Source: Desulfovibrio piger (lineage in GTDB: Bacteria; Desulfobacterota; Desulfovibrionia; Desulfovibrionales; Desulfovibrionaceae). Taken from it: a stretch of DNA of 64,000 nt. Positions 33,908 through 42,108 of the stretch are shown piece by piece. Positions within the stretch are counted from its first letter, which is position 1; each line of letters starts with the position of its first letter. Under the pieces are notes generated by a model. It worked only from the letters and a program-made list of their open reading frames with translations, made no database searches and was not told the origin of the DNA. The DNA is taken from contig NZ_OX636706.1 in the NCBI RefSeq assembly GCF_951793255.1, positions 434,001 through 498,000 on the forward strand, in the 5' to 3' direction. Made by a program: the position numbers and the translations under genes.

Positions 33908-35234
33908 AAGCGTAAGTCTGCAAGCCGCGTTCCGCCTGCCGCCTGAAGAGGCGGTCAAATACTTTGAAAGCAAGGGCTACAAGATCTCCTTCGACTGGCG
34001 GCAGGTCTGGCAGGAAGAACACGACAGGGTGTTCACCGTGGCGGGCGTGGCCCGTGACGACGTGCTTTTCGATATCCGCAAATCCCTGACCACGGCCCTG
34101 CAAGAAGGCTGGAGCGGGCAACGCTGGGCAAAGGAAATTACGCCTACGCTGAAGCAAAAAGGCTGGTGGGGGTCGGAAGTCATCATTGACGAAGACGGAA
34201 AGGCCCGCGTCTATCAGAAGGGCAACGCGTCCCGGCTCGATCTCATTTTCCGGCAGAACGTCATGACGGCGTATGCCGCCGGGCGCTGGCAGCGCCAGCA
34301 GGAGACAAAGAAGGAGCGGCCCTATCTGCGCTATTCCGCCATCATGGACGGGCGCACCCGCCCGGCGCACCGCGCCCTGGACGGCCTTGTTTTTCCTGTG
34401 GATGATCCGTTCTGGAAGACATTCTATCCCCCGAACGGATTCCGCTGCCGCTGCACGGTGGTTTCCCTTTCCCGTCGGGAAGTTGCCCCCGGGGAAGTCA
34501 AACACGGCGACGGGGCCATGACGGAGCGGGAAGTGGAGCTGAAGCCGGACAGGGACACGGGGGAAGTGCGCACGGTACAGGTGGGCGGCTACATGCTGGA
34601 CGGCACGCCTTCGGGCCGGGTGGTCTTTGTGGACCCCGGCTTTTCCCGCAACCCCGGCGCAGGCTGGGAAACGTGGGACCCCATGCGGGCCTTGCCGGAT
34701 ATTCCGCCGGGCGTGGGCGGAAAGGGCACGGGTAGCACGGCCATGTTGCCGGGGCAGCCGACCTTTGCCGACTACGGACTGCCGAAAGCGAAGGACATGG
34801 ATAAGGCCGGTCTGGGGGAAAGCCCGGAGCGCCTGCCGCCGGCAAAGACCCGGGAAGAGGCGGAAGAACAGCTTGCCGCGGCCCTGAAGCTGGACGGGGA
34901 AAAGCCACGCGTAGTGGAAACGCCGGCCGGCCCGGTGGTCCTTCAGCGGGCGCTCATACGGCACATGGTACAAAAGGAACGTGACGCCCGCGAGCAGTTC
35001 GCGGCCTTCATTTTACCCACGTTGGAGGAGCCCGGTGAAATATGGTTGACGGCGTATGCCGACGGCTACCGGCGGCGCTACGCCCGGTTCTTCCGTAGCA
35101 GCAATATGCTGCTCATTGTGCGGGTAAACAAGGATGGAAGCCTGTTCTGGAACGGTATGAAATACCGGGACAAGGAAATTGACAAGGCACGGACGGGCGT
35201 CCTGCTGTACGCAGCAGGCACAAAAAAAGACTGA
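33894..35234 (+). CDS. Head morphogenesis protein (Mu gp30/F-like) with C-terminal nuclease-toxin-like domain
   Basis: 446 residues. Residues 1-220 carry the phage head morphogenesis signature: QNVMTAYAAGRW, RTRPAHRALDG and FPPNGFRCRCTVV-type residues (here YPPNGFRCRCT). The last 105 residues (RALIRHMVQKERDAREQFAA ... GYRRRYARFF ... GVLLYAA) look like the PBECR-type toxin-nuclease domains known to be fused to such proteins, from my memory of the family. It may be injected with DNA and act on the host. Two close starts (33894, 33900); the upstream one is used here. Confidence 0.85.
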   Translation: MSMPESVSLQAAFRLPPEEAVKYFESKGYKISFDWRQVWQEEHDRVFTVAGVARDDVLFDIRKSLTTALQEGWSGQRWAKEITPTLKQKGWWGSEVIIDEDGKARVYQKGNASRLDLIFRQNVMTAYAAGRWQRQQETKKERPYLRYSAIMDGRTRPAHRALDGLVFPVDDPFWKTFYPPNGFRCRCTVVSLSRREVAPGEVKHGDGAMTEREVELKPDRDTGEVRTVQVGGYMLDGTPSGRVVFVDPGFSRNPGAGWETWDPMRALPDIPPGVGGKGTGSTAMLPGQPTFADYGLPKAKDMDKAGLGESPERLPPAKTREEAEEQLAAALKLDGEKPRVVETPAGPVVLQRALIRHMVQKERDAREQFAAFILPTLEEPGEIWLTAYADGYRRRYARFFRSSNMLLIVRVNKDGSLFWNGMKYRDKEIDKARTGVLLYAAGTKKD

Positions 35235-35381
35235 TCAGAATGCGGGCCAACCCGGACGGGCTGCAAGGCCACCCGTCCCGTCCTTCACCGTCCGCTTTGT
35301 CCCCTGCGACCCGGACGGCTCTCGCACATGCTGATCAGTCAATTTTCTTCAGGATAGGCTCAGCCGATGAAGGAGTCAACA

Positions 35382-35942
35382 ATGGCAGAGGAAGTCACCC
35401 CCATAACCATCACGGTGGAATCGGCAGTGGTGGAGGCCGCCCTTGACCGTCTGGCACGCGCGGCACGCGACCTTCGCCCGGCCATGCGGGACATAGGCGG
35501 CCTTCTGGAAAAGGAGACGGACGACAATTTCCGCGCCCAGGGGCGGCCCCACTGGAAGCCGCTTTCCCAGGCGACCATCCTGAACCGGCTCATGGGGAAG
35601 GACAGAGAAGGCAGGAGCAAAGGCATTTCCAGTGTATTGAGGAAGGACGGAGATCTGCGGGCATCGGCGAAGCGGAAGCTGGAAGGCGGGCTTGCCATCC
35701 TTCAGGACACGGGAGCGCTTCGCAGCAGCATCCGCGCCCACTCGGACAGGGATTCCGTCACCATCGGTTCCGTCCTGGAATACGCGGCGATCCATCAGTT
35801 CGGGGGCATGGCCGGTCGGGGGAAGAAAGTCCGCATCCCGGCCCGCCCCTTCATTCCCGTGGACAGGGACGGCAACCTGTCACCGGAAGCCGAGCGCGGC
35901 GTGCTGGCCGCCATTTATGACCACCTGGCGGAATCAGTTTGA
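35382..35942 (+). CDS. Virion morphogenesis protein (Mu gpG-like)
   Basis: 186 residues from the ATG at 35382 (AAGGAG six bases upstream). The pattern GRPHWKPLSQATILNR, LQDTGALRSSI and EYAAIHQFGG matches the phage virion morphogenesis (tail completion) family to which Mu G belongs. It is the last gene of the first structural block, before the gap with late promoter 2. Confidence 0.88.
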   Translation: MAEEVTPITITVESAVVEAALDRLARAARDLRPAMRDIGGLLEKETDDNFRAQGRPHWKPLSQATILNRLMGKDREGRSKGISSVLRKDGDLRASAKRKLEGGLAILQDTGALRSSIRAHSDRDSVTIGSVLEYAAIHQFGGMAGRGKKVRIPARPFIPVDRDGNLSPEAERGVLAAIYDHLAESV

Positions 35943-36111
35943 TTCCCTTCGCAGCGGCCTTTTTTCTTCCGCCCTTCCCGATGTTCGGGCAAAGGCAGTT
36001 TTGAGCCGGAAAACCTGTTTATAAACGTTTTTAAACATATCCCAGGGGGGGCGAGCATAACCAAGCCGAGTTCCCCCACCCGCGCTTTCTCCCGAATTTG
36101 GGCGGGAACAA

Positions 36112-36159
36112 TTTCCTAAAGCCCTTTCAAAGACGCCTCCTCTGCCTTTCCCGTAGAAC
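36112..36159 (+). promoter_or_regulatory. Late promoter 2 (head operon), activator-site repeat
   Basis: Second identical copy of the 25-bp repeat starting TTTCCTAAAGCCCTTTC, with -10-like TAGAAC at 36154-36159. It precedes the protease/scaffold gene, like PI of Mu. Confidence 0.75.
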
Positions 36160-36189
36160 GGAAGACAAAGGAGGCTTTTTGCGCGGCAG

Positions 36190-36216
36190 CCGTTAGGCGG
36201 CCTGGCCGCCTTACGG
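36190..36216 (+). repeat. Leader hairpin of the head operon
   Basis: CCGTTAGGCGGCC, T, GGCCGCCTTACGG: a nearly perfect 13-bp stem (one mismatch) in the leader between late promoter 2 and the protease gene. No T-tract follows, so it is not an ordinary terminator. Confidence 0.65.
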
Positions 36217-36254
36217 ATGGCGACAGTAAACCACCGCAAAAAAGGATTGGAGCT

Positions 36255-37160
36255 ATGGGTAAGACAATTTTCCGGGCCGGGCGGCACCGGACCATTACGG
36301 GGCAGGAGGTCGAGTTCAGCGAGGCGGACCTGAACGCCATAGCCGCGGCCTATGACACGGCGGTGCACGAGGCCCCGCTGGTTATCGGGCACCCGAAAAC
36401 GGACGACCCGGCTATGGGCTGGGTATCTGGGTTGAAGTGCGTCGGCCTGCGGCTGGAGGCGGATTTCCGGCAGATGGACCCGGCCTTTGCCGAGGCCGTG
36501 GAAGCGGGCCGCTACAAACACGTTTCGGCGGCCTTTTACGCGCCGGATTCCCCGTGCAATCCGAAGCCAGGCGGCTACTACCTGCGGCATGTGGGCGTGC
36601 TGGGGGCCATGCCTCCGGCGGTGAAGGGCCTGGGGCCGCTGAACTTCGCCGAAGACGACACGCTGTTCCTTGTCTTCGGCGAAGAGGAAGCCGCGCCCCC
36701 CGAAGGGATGCCGTCCGCCGATCCCCTGAACAATGAACAGAACGAGGACCCTATGGACAGAAAAACCGACCCTGCGGCCGAGAACGCGGCACTGAGGAAG
36801 GAGCTGGAAGAGATGAAGACACGCATGGCGAAACAGGACGCCGAGCGCCGCCATGCGGACAACCTGGCCTTTGCGGAAGGACTTGTTTCCGCCGGCAAGC
36901 TGGCCCCGGCCGGGCGTGACGTGGTGGTAGCCACGCTGGATGCCCTGACCACGCCGAAAGAAGACGGCAGCATGATCGCCTTCGGCGAGGGCGACGAAGC
37001 CGGGCCGCTGGCCGAACGCTTCCGCTCCCTTCTGTCTGCCGCCGAGCCTGTGGTGATGTTCGCGGAGTTCGCCGAACGCGGAGCGGATCCCGCTTTGAAG
37101 GAATCCCCGCTTGTAGCCGACGCCCGCCGCCGCGCCGAACAGGCGAAAGGCAGGAGGTAG
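36255..37160 (+). CDS. Phage protease with internal scaffold (Mu gp32/I-like)
   Basis: 301 residues. The N-terminal two-thirds, with VIGHPKTDDPAMGWV and HVSAAFY, match the Mu I-type prohead protease. The C-terminal third is a charged, helical scaffold-like segment (ENAALRKELEEMKTRMAKQ) ending in Arg-Arg. In Mu the scaffold protein Z is made from an internal in-frame start of the protease gene. A candidate start (ATG at 36753, with GAGG upstream) is present here. Confidence 0.87.
   Translation: MGKTIFRAGRHRTITGQEVEFSEADLNAIAAAYDTAVHEAPLVIGHPKTDDPAMGWVSGLKCVGLRLEADFRQMDPAFAEAVEAGRYKHVSAAFYAPDSPCNPKPGGYYLRHVGVLGAMPPAVKGLGPLNFAEDDTLFLVFGEEEAAPPEGMPSADPLNNEQNEDPMDRKTDPAAENAALRKELEEMKTRMAKQDAERRHADNLAFAEGLVSAGKLAPAGRDVVVATLDALTTPKEDGSMIAFGEGDEAGPLAERFRSLLSAAEPVVMFAEFAERGADPALKESPLVADARRRAEQAKGRR
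36753..37160 (+). CDS. Internal scaffold protein, Mu Z-like (in-frame start)
   Basis: 135 residues from MDRKTDPAAENAAL in the same frame as the protease gene, with GAGG five bases upstream of the ATG. It corresponds in position to Mu Z, the assembly scaffold. Expression as a separate product is inferred. Confidence 0.5.
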   Translation: MDRKTDPAAENAALRKELEEMKTRMAKQDAERRHADNLAFAEGLVSAGKLAPAGRDVVVATLDALTTPKEDGSMIAFGEGDEAGPLAERFRSLLSAAEPVVMFAEFAERGADPALKESPLVADARRRAEQAKGRR

Positions 37161-37163
37161 GAC

Positions 37164-37574
37164 ATGCTCGACGTCAAAAACTATGACGCCCCGGAACTTT
37201 TGGGCGAACTGGTGCTTTTCGAGATCTCCCCGGACTACTGCCGGGAAACGGCGGCCATCAAGGCCGCTTCGGCGGAAATCCCTCTGGGGACCGTCCTTAT
37301 GAAAAACGACGACGGGACGCTTTCTCCGTGGGCCCCCGCAGCTGCCGCGGCCGCCCTGGAGGAAGGGGAAGAAAAGGCCGCCGCGACGACCGACCCCGCT
37401 CCCGTGGGGATTCTCCTTCGGACCGTTGCCGCCTCGTCCGTCAATATTGAAGCGCCCGTGCTCAAGCGCGGGGCGCTGGTGTCGGCTTCCATGCTCAAAT
37501 GGCCCGCCGGCGCGGAGGAAAAGAAGCCCGCGGCGCTGGCGGTGCTTGAAGCTCTGGGCATCGTCGCCCGCTAG
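37164..37574 (+). CDS. Head decoration protein (lambda gpD-like)
   Basis: 136 residues with LVLFEISPDYCRETAAI and LGTVLMKNDDGT followed by an Ala/Glu-rich insertion, then DPAPVGILLRTV. It matches the pattern of small capsid-stabilising decoration proteins encoded next to E-type capsid genes. Three-base gap to the protease gene. Confidence 0.8.
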   Translation: MLDVKNYDAPELLGELVLFEISPDYCRETAAIKAASAEIPLGTVLMKNDDGTLSPWAPAAAAAALEEGEEKAAATTDPAPVGILLRTVAASSVNIEAPVLKRGALVSASMLKWPAGAEEKKPAALAVLEALGIVAR

Positions 37575-37582
37575 GAGGAACC

Positions 37583-38578
37583 ATGCTTACCGTGAATATG
37601 CGTTCGGCTTCGGAACTGACCAAAGCCGTGAACCTGCTGCCGGTGAAGCCGACCTATTTCGGCAGCATCGGCCTGTTTGAGGAAAAGGGCAGCCGCACCA
37701 CGAGCGTGACCCTGGACGTGCGGCACGGCCGCTTTGTGCTGGTGCCCAACCGCGACCGCCGCGAAGGCGCGACGCCGCTTGCCGGACGCGGGAGCAAATG
37801 GAAAACGCAGACCTTCCAGACCGCGCACCTGCCGCTTTCGGACGTGCTCCTGCCTGACGACGTGCAGGATCTGCGCGCCTTCGGCACGGAGCAGCTTTCC
37901 ACGGTCGACCGCGTCCTGAACGACAGGATGCAGGACTTGAAGGATTCCATCACGGCGACGCTGGAATACCATCGGACCGGGGCCGTGAAGGGCGTGATCT
38001 ATGACGCCGGGGGCGATGTGCTGCTGAACCTGTTCGACGCCGCGGGCGTGGCGCAGCTCAAAAAGGCCATCACCCTGCCCACGGCGGAATCCGTCAAGGA
38101 CAACCCGATCAAGAAAGCCATCTACGATGTGAAGCGCAACGCCAAGAAATACCTTTCCGGCTTCATGATCAAACGGTTCGAGTGCATGTGTTCGCCGGCC
38201 TTCTTTGACGGGCTGACCGGCCATGCCCTGGTGCGTGAGGCCTACGAGCGGTGGCAGGCGGTCCAGGACAGGTTCGGGGAAGACGACCGCAAGGGCTTCA
38301 CCTACGGCGGTGTGACGTTCTGGGACTGCCCGGACGAGATCGGCGGCAAGCCCCTGGTTGAAGACGGCAAGGCGCATTTCTACCCCGTGGGATCTGGCCT
38401 GTTCAGTACGTTCTATGCCCCGGCCAACTGGAACGAGACAGTCAATACCATCGGCCTGCCGTTCTACGCCAAGACGGAACCGCGGCCTATGGGCAAGGGC
38501 TGGGACATGGAAGTACAGAGCAACCCTGTATGCATCTGCCACGTCCCGGGCGCCCTGGCCGAACTTTCGCTGGCCTGA
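37583..38578 (+). CDS. Major capsid protein (lambda gpE-type)
   Basis: 331 residues. Family features: TYFGSIGLFEEKGSRTTSVTLD near residue 29, the HLPLSDVLLPDDVQDLRAFG segment and the C-terminal CICHVPGALAELSLA. Forms the icosahedral shell. It differs in type from Mu's own T capsid protein, so the head module combines a Mu-like portal with a lambda-E-like shell. Confidence 0.9.
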   Translation: MLTVNMRSASELTKAVNLLPVKPTYFGSIGLFEEKGSRTTSVTLDVRHGRFVLVPNRDRREGATPLAGRGSKWKTQTFQTAHLPLSDVLLPDDVQDLRAFGTEQLSTVDRVLNDRMQDLKDSITATLEYHRTGAVKGVIYDAGGDVLLNLFDAAGVAQLKKAITLPTAESVKDNPIKKAIYDVKRNAKKYLSGFMIKRFECMCSPAFFDGLTGHALVREAYERWQAVQDRFGEDDRKGFTYGGVTFWDCPDEIGGKPLVEDGKAHFYPVGSGLFSTFYAPANWNETVNTIGLPFYAKTEPRPMGKGWDMEVQSNPVCICHVPGALAELSLA

Positions 38579-38580
38579 CC

Positions 38581-39021
38581 ATGTACCTGACGCCTGAAGA
38601 ACTGCTTTCCTTCCTGCCCGGGCAGTCGGTCATCGAGCTGACGAACGACGACCCGCGCGGGACGGAGCCGGACATGGGCAAGGTGGAGGAAGCCCTGCGT
38701 GCCGCCGGGGAACTGGTGGACGGGTATCTCCGGGGCCGTTACGAACTGCCGCTTGCCACGGTCCCCACGCTGCTTCGGGACGTGGTGCGGACCATAGCCC
38801 GCTTCAAACTGTACGAGCGCCGCCCGGAAAGCGACATGCCGGAAACGGTCATGGAAACATACAGGGCCGCGGTGAAGACGCTGGAACAGATACGCAGCGG
38901 GCGGATCACCCTGGGGGTGGCGGCTACGGCCGAAGTCCTGCCGGAACGCGGGGAACATCGCATGAGCGCGCCGAAGGCCTTTTTTTCAGACGCCATGCGC
39001 AAAGCGTATGAGAGGTCATGA
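38581..39021 (+). CDS. Mu gp36-like protein (DUF1320), head-tail connector
   Basis: 146 residues starting MYLTPEELLSFLPGQ. The DUF1320 pattern includes AAGELVDGYLRGRYELPL and VPTLLRDVVRTIARFKLY. Such proteins form the head-tail connector in Mu-like phages. Confidence 0.88.
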   Translation: MYLTPEELLSFLPGQSVIELTNDDPRGTEPDMGKVEEALRAAGELVDGYLRGRYELPLATVPTLLRDVVRTIARFKLYERRPESDMPETVMETYRAAVKTLEQIRSGRITLGVAATAEVLPERGEHRMSAPKAFFSDAMRKAYERS

Positions 39022-39482
39022 TGGCGACGACCAATGAGATGCTTGAGGCCATACGGTCCCGGCTGGCGGAGCTGCCGCTTTCGGCCGAGTTCTGGCCGGA
39101 AGAAGAAAGGGAATACCGCCTGAACCATCCCGTGGGCGCGGCTCTTGTGGGCTATGCCGGGGCGACGTACGGGCCTTCGCGGGACATGTTCGCGGTGATC
39201 CAGGAGCGGGAGATCAGCCTTTCGGTCATCCTGGTGTTCCGGCAGCTGAACGGCCGGGACGGGGCCGTGGACATGGTCGACCGTATCCGGAGGCTGCTGA
39301 CGGGTTTCCGCCCGCCGGACTGCGGCAAACTGCACATGCGGTCCGAACGCTTCGCCGGACAGGCGTCCCGGCTGTGGTGGTACGAGTTGACCCTGACCTG
39401 TACCGGGATGCTGGTGGAGGCGATGGAGATGGAAGACGAACCGAAACTGGCGGACGTCGGTTTCAAGGGAGAAATATCATGA
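39018..39482 (+). CDS. Mu gp37-like protein (DUF1834), tail terminator
   Basis: 154 residues; its first ATG overlaps the preceding stop. The sequence LSVILVFRQLNGRDGAVDMVDRIRRLL is characteristic of the Gp37 family. Probably part of the neck or tail terminator. Confidence 0.85.
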   Translation: MMATTNEMLEAIRSRLAELPLSAEFWPEEEREYRLNHPVGAALVGYAGATYGPSRDMFAVIQEREISLSVILVFRQLNGRDGAVDMVDRIRRLLTGFRPPDCGKLHMRSERFAGQASRLWWYELTLTCTGMLVEAMEMEDEPKLADVGFKGEIS

Positions 39483-39700
39483 TCTACAAATTTTGCGGGC
39501 GTCTGACGACCGGGGCGACCCTGGAGCTTGCCGGCGGAGGGCGGCGCGAAGTGCTGCTTTATCCCGGCCGCACCTGCGACCTGCCGGAAGAGCACCCCTG
39601 GGTACAGCGTATGGTCAAGCGGGGCTGCCTGGCTCCCATGCCGGGCCATCCGGCCCAAACGGAAACGGCGATGCCCCCCGCCGAGAAGGAGAACGCATAA
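39479..39700 (+). CDS. Mu gp38-like small protein, 73 aa
   Basis: Starts at the ATG at 39479, overlapping the previous stop (ATGA). Contains REVLLYPGRTCDLPEEHPWVQ. It occupies the place of Mu gp38 just before the sheath gene; its function there is not known. Its stop codon overlaps the sheath start. Confidence 0.72.
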   Translation: MIYKFCGRLTTGATLELAGGGRREVLLYPGRTCDLPEEHPWVQRMVKRGCLAPMPGHPAQTETAMPPAEKENA

Positions 39701-41130
39701 TGGCCGCGAATTTTCTGCATGGCGTGGAAACGATCGAGGTCAAAAACGGCGGTGTGCCGATCACCGTCGTCAAGTCCGCCGTTGTCGGGCTGGTGGGGAT
39801 CGCGCCCGCCGGCCCCGTCAACGAGCCGGTCCAGATTCTTTCCTCGAGTGACGCCGCCCAGTTCGGCTCCGCGCTTTCGGGCTTCACCATCCCCCAGGCG
39901 CTGGACGCCATTTTCGACCACGGAGCGGGCACGGTGATCGTCGTCAACGTCCTTGACCCTGCTGTGCATTGCGAACAGGCAACGGACGAGGTGCTGGAGT
40001 TCGTCGCCGTGAACGGACGGGCGAACCTTGCCCATGTCGCCGTGCGCGAGCTGGTGCTGAAGGATGAAAACGGAGAGACCACCTATACGGAAGGCGAGGA
40101 CTACACGCTTTCGGCCACGTCCGGACTGGTGACACGCCTGGCTTCCGGGGGGATCCCGGCGGGCGGCAAGGTGAAGGCGACTTACAAATACGCCGATCCA
40201 TCCAAGGTCAAGGCGGAGGACATTATCGGCGGTATTGACGAAGACGGGGACCGCACGGGCTTTGCCCTGCTGGAAAGCTGTTACCAGCTTTTCGGCTATG
40301 ACCCCAAGATCCTGATCGCGCCGGGTTACTGCACGCAGCTTTCCGTGGCGTCCGAGATGGTGGCCCAGGCGGAGAAGCTCCAGGCAATGGCGCTCATCGA
40401 TGCGCCTGTGGGCACCACCTTTGACGAGGCCGTCACCGGACGCGGTCCTGCGGGCACGATCAACTTTTCCTTTGCCAGCCAGCGGACGGTGCTCTGCTTC
40501 CCGCACCTGAAGGTGTACAGCGCGGAACTGGATGCCGACGTCCTGGAGCCGTTTTCCCAGCGTCTTGCCGGCGTCATGTGCGTGACGGACAACAATGAAG
40601 GCTACTGGAAAAGCCCCAGCAACGAGGCCATCCAGGGCATCACGGGCGCGGAGCTTTCCCTGACCGCCAAGATCGACGACGCGCAAAGCCAGGTCAACCT
40701 GTTGAACGAAAAGGGCATCCTGACCGTGTTCAATTCCTATGGCTCCGGCTGGAAGGTCTGGGGCAACCGCTCCAGCGCCTGGCCGACGGAGACGGACTGG
40801 GAGACCTTCATCTGCGTTCGCAGGACCAAGGATATCATCGACGAAAGCATCCGCTACTCTTCGGCACAGTTCATGGACCGGCCCATCGACAAGGCGCTCA
40901 TCGACACGATCCTGGAGAGCGTGAACCAGTTTTTCCGCAAGCTCCAGGGCGACGGGGCCATCATGGGCGGCCTGGCCTGGTTCGACCAGGCACGCAACCC
41001 GGATACGGAGATCAAGGCCGGGCACCTGCTGATTCAATACAAGTTTACCCCCAAGCCCCCGCTGGAACGCCTGACCTATGAAAGCGAACTGACCGGGGAA
41101 TATCTTGTTTCCCTGAGTGGCGGCGAATAA
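39700..41130 (+). CDS. Tail sheath protein (Mu L-like)
   Basis: 476 residues from the ATG at 39700 (AAGGAG upstream; overlaps the previous stop as TAATG). Contains the sheath family's GISPGVE-like N-terminal hook region (FLHGVETIEVKNGGVPI), the central ILIAPGYCTQ region and a C-terminal QFFRKLQGDGAIMGGLAWFD. It shows that the phage has a contractile (myovirus) tail. Confidence 0.93.
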   Translation: MAANFLHGVETIEVKNGGVPITVVKSAVVGLVGIAPAGPVNEPVQILSSSDAAQFGSALSGFTIPQALDAIFDHGAGTVIVVNVLDPAVHCEQATDEVLEFVAVNGRANLAHVAVRELVLKDENGETTYTEGEDYTLSATSGLVTRLASGGIPAGGKVKATYKYADPSKVKAEDIIGGIDEDGDRTGFALLESCYQLFGYDPKILIAPGYCTQLSVASEMVAQAEKLQAMALIDAPVGTTFDEAVTGRGPAGTINFSFASQRTVLCFPHLKVYSAELDADVLEPFSQRLAGVMCVTDNNEGYWKSPSNEAIQGITGAELSLTAKIDDAQSQVNLLNEKGILTVFNSYGSGWKVWGNRSSAWPTETDWETFICVRRTKDIIDESIRYSSAQFMDRPIDKALIDTILESVNQFFRKLQGDGAIMGGLAWFDQARNPDTEIKAGHLLIQYKFTPKPPLERLTYESELTGEYLVSLSGGE

Positions 41131-41139
41131 GGAGGCATC

Positions 41140-41661
41140 ATGAGCGGCATACAGACTGCGCAGGTAGTCAATGCGACCATCTACCTGAACGGAAAAACCC
41201 TGCTGGGACGGGCTGCTGAAGTGAAGCTGCCGGAGATCACGGCGGCCATGAAAGAACACAGCGCCCTGGGCATGGTGGGCAAGTTCGAACTGCCTGCGGG
41301 TTTTGAGAAAATGGAAGGCGAGATCGTCTGGAACTCTTTCTATGCGGACGTGCTGAAGTCCCAGGCGGATATCTTCACGGCGTATTCCCTTCAGTGCCGC
41401 TCTTCCTGGGAATTGTGGAGCAGCCAGGGACGCGACAGGGAGGCCCCGCTGGTCACCTTCCTGACCGTACAGTTCAAGTCGTTCCCCTTAGGCGAGTTCA
41501 AGCAGCACGAGGGCGTTTCCCTGACCACAAAGTTTTCCTGCACCTACGTCAAGCAGGTCCTCGACGGTCAGGACATTCTGGAGCTGGACGTGCTGGCGAA
41601 CATCTACAAGGCGGGTGGAAGGGATCTCCTTTCCAATTACCGCGTCAACATCGGAGGCTAG
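41140..41661 (+). CDS. Tail tube protein (Mu M-like)
   Basis: 173 residues with INGGNLLGRAAEV-like start (NGKTLLGRAAEVKLPEIT), VGKFELPAGFEKMEGEIVW and the end LDVLANIYKAGGRDLLSNYR. Major tail tube FII family. Sits between sheath and tail-assembly genes as in Mu. Confidence 0.92.
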   Translation: MSGIQTAQVVNATIYLNGKTLLGRAAEVKLPEITAAMKEHSALGMVGKFELPAGFEKMEGEIVWNSFYADVLKSQADIFTAYSLQCRSSWELWSSQGRDREAPLVTFLTVQFKSFPLGEFKQHEGVSLTTKFSCTYVKQVLDGQDILELDVLANIYKAGGRDLLSNYRVNIGG

Positions 41662-41664
41662 ATC

Positions 41665-41976
41665 ATGGGCGAAGTCAAGGAACAGCCCCAAGAGGCCGTC
41701 AAGGATGAACATACCTACACCCTGCTTTTCCCCTACACCATGACGGACGGGCGGGAGCTGAAGGAAATCAACCTGCGTCCCCGCCTTACGGCCCGCGACA
41801 TCCGGGAAGCTAACCGCCGGACGAAAAAGGCGGAAGATTACGAGATATCGGGCGTTGCGGTCATGTGCGACATGCTCGAAGACGACCTGCTGGACATGGA
41901 TGCCCGCGATTATCTGGCCCTGCGTGACCGCTTCTTTCGCCTCGTCGGTGTCACGGGCGACGTTTCGGAGCGGTAA
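41665..41976 (+). CDS. Tail assembly protein (Mu gp41-like)
   Basis: 103 residues with TLLFPYTMTDGRELKEINLRP, the phage tail assembly chaperone pattern. Near its end a GGGCGA motif (41955-41960) would allow a -2 frameshift into the 41-residue frame that follows, as described for Mu. Confidence 0.85.
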   Translation: MGEVKEQPQEAVKDEHTYTLLFPYTMTDGRELKEINLRPRLTARDIREANRRTKKAEDYEISGVAVMCDMLEDDLLDMDARDYLALRDRFFRLVGVTGDVSER

Positions 41977-41980
41977 CGCC

Positions 41981-42106
41981 ATGCTTGCCCGCTGGTGGCG
42001 CTGGTCGCCGCGGGACATTGACGACCTCACGATGGAAGAATGGCGGGAAGCGGTGGAAGACGCCGCTTCCCAGATCGAAGCCTATAACGACAGCCTGAAG
42101 AAGTGA
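41981..42106 (+). CDS. Tail assembly chaperone second part (gp41'-like), probably made by frameshift
   Basis: 41 residues, MLARWWRWSPRDIDDLTMEEW onward, with the GpE'-like W-x-x-DIDDLTMEEW pattern. No good ribosome site before its ATG, and the frame is open back past the end of the upstream gene, so it is probably fused to gp41 by -2 (or +1) frameshifting. Confidence 0.7.
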   Translation: MLARWWRWSPRDIDDLTMEEWREAVEDAASQIEAYNDSLKK

Positions 42107-42108
42107 CC

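Larger units (their letters stand above)
35943..36254. other. Central intergenic region between G-like and protease genes
   Basis: 312 bp without a gene. It holds an AT-rich dyad near 36016-36036 (GTTTATAAACGTTTTTAAAC), late promoter 2 at 36112-36159 and a leader hairpin at 36190-36216. In Mu the strong gyrase site lies in the same gap between G and I, near the centre of the genome; here the gap is at about 45 percent of prophage length. Confidence 0.7.
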
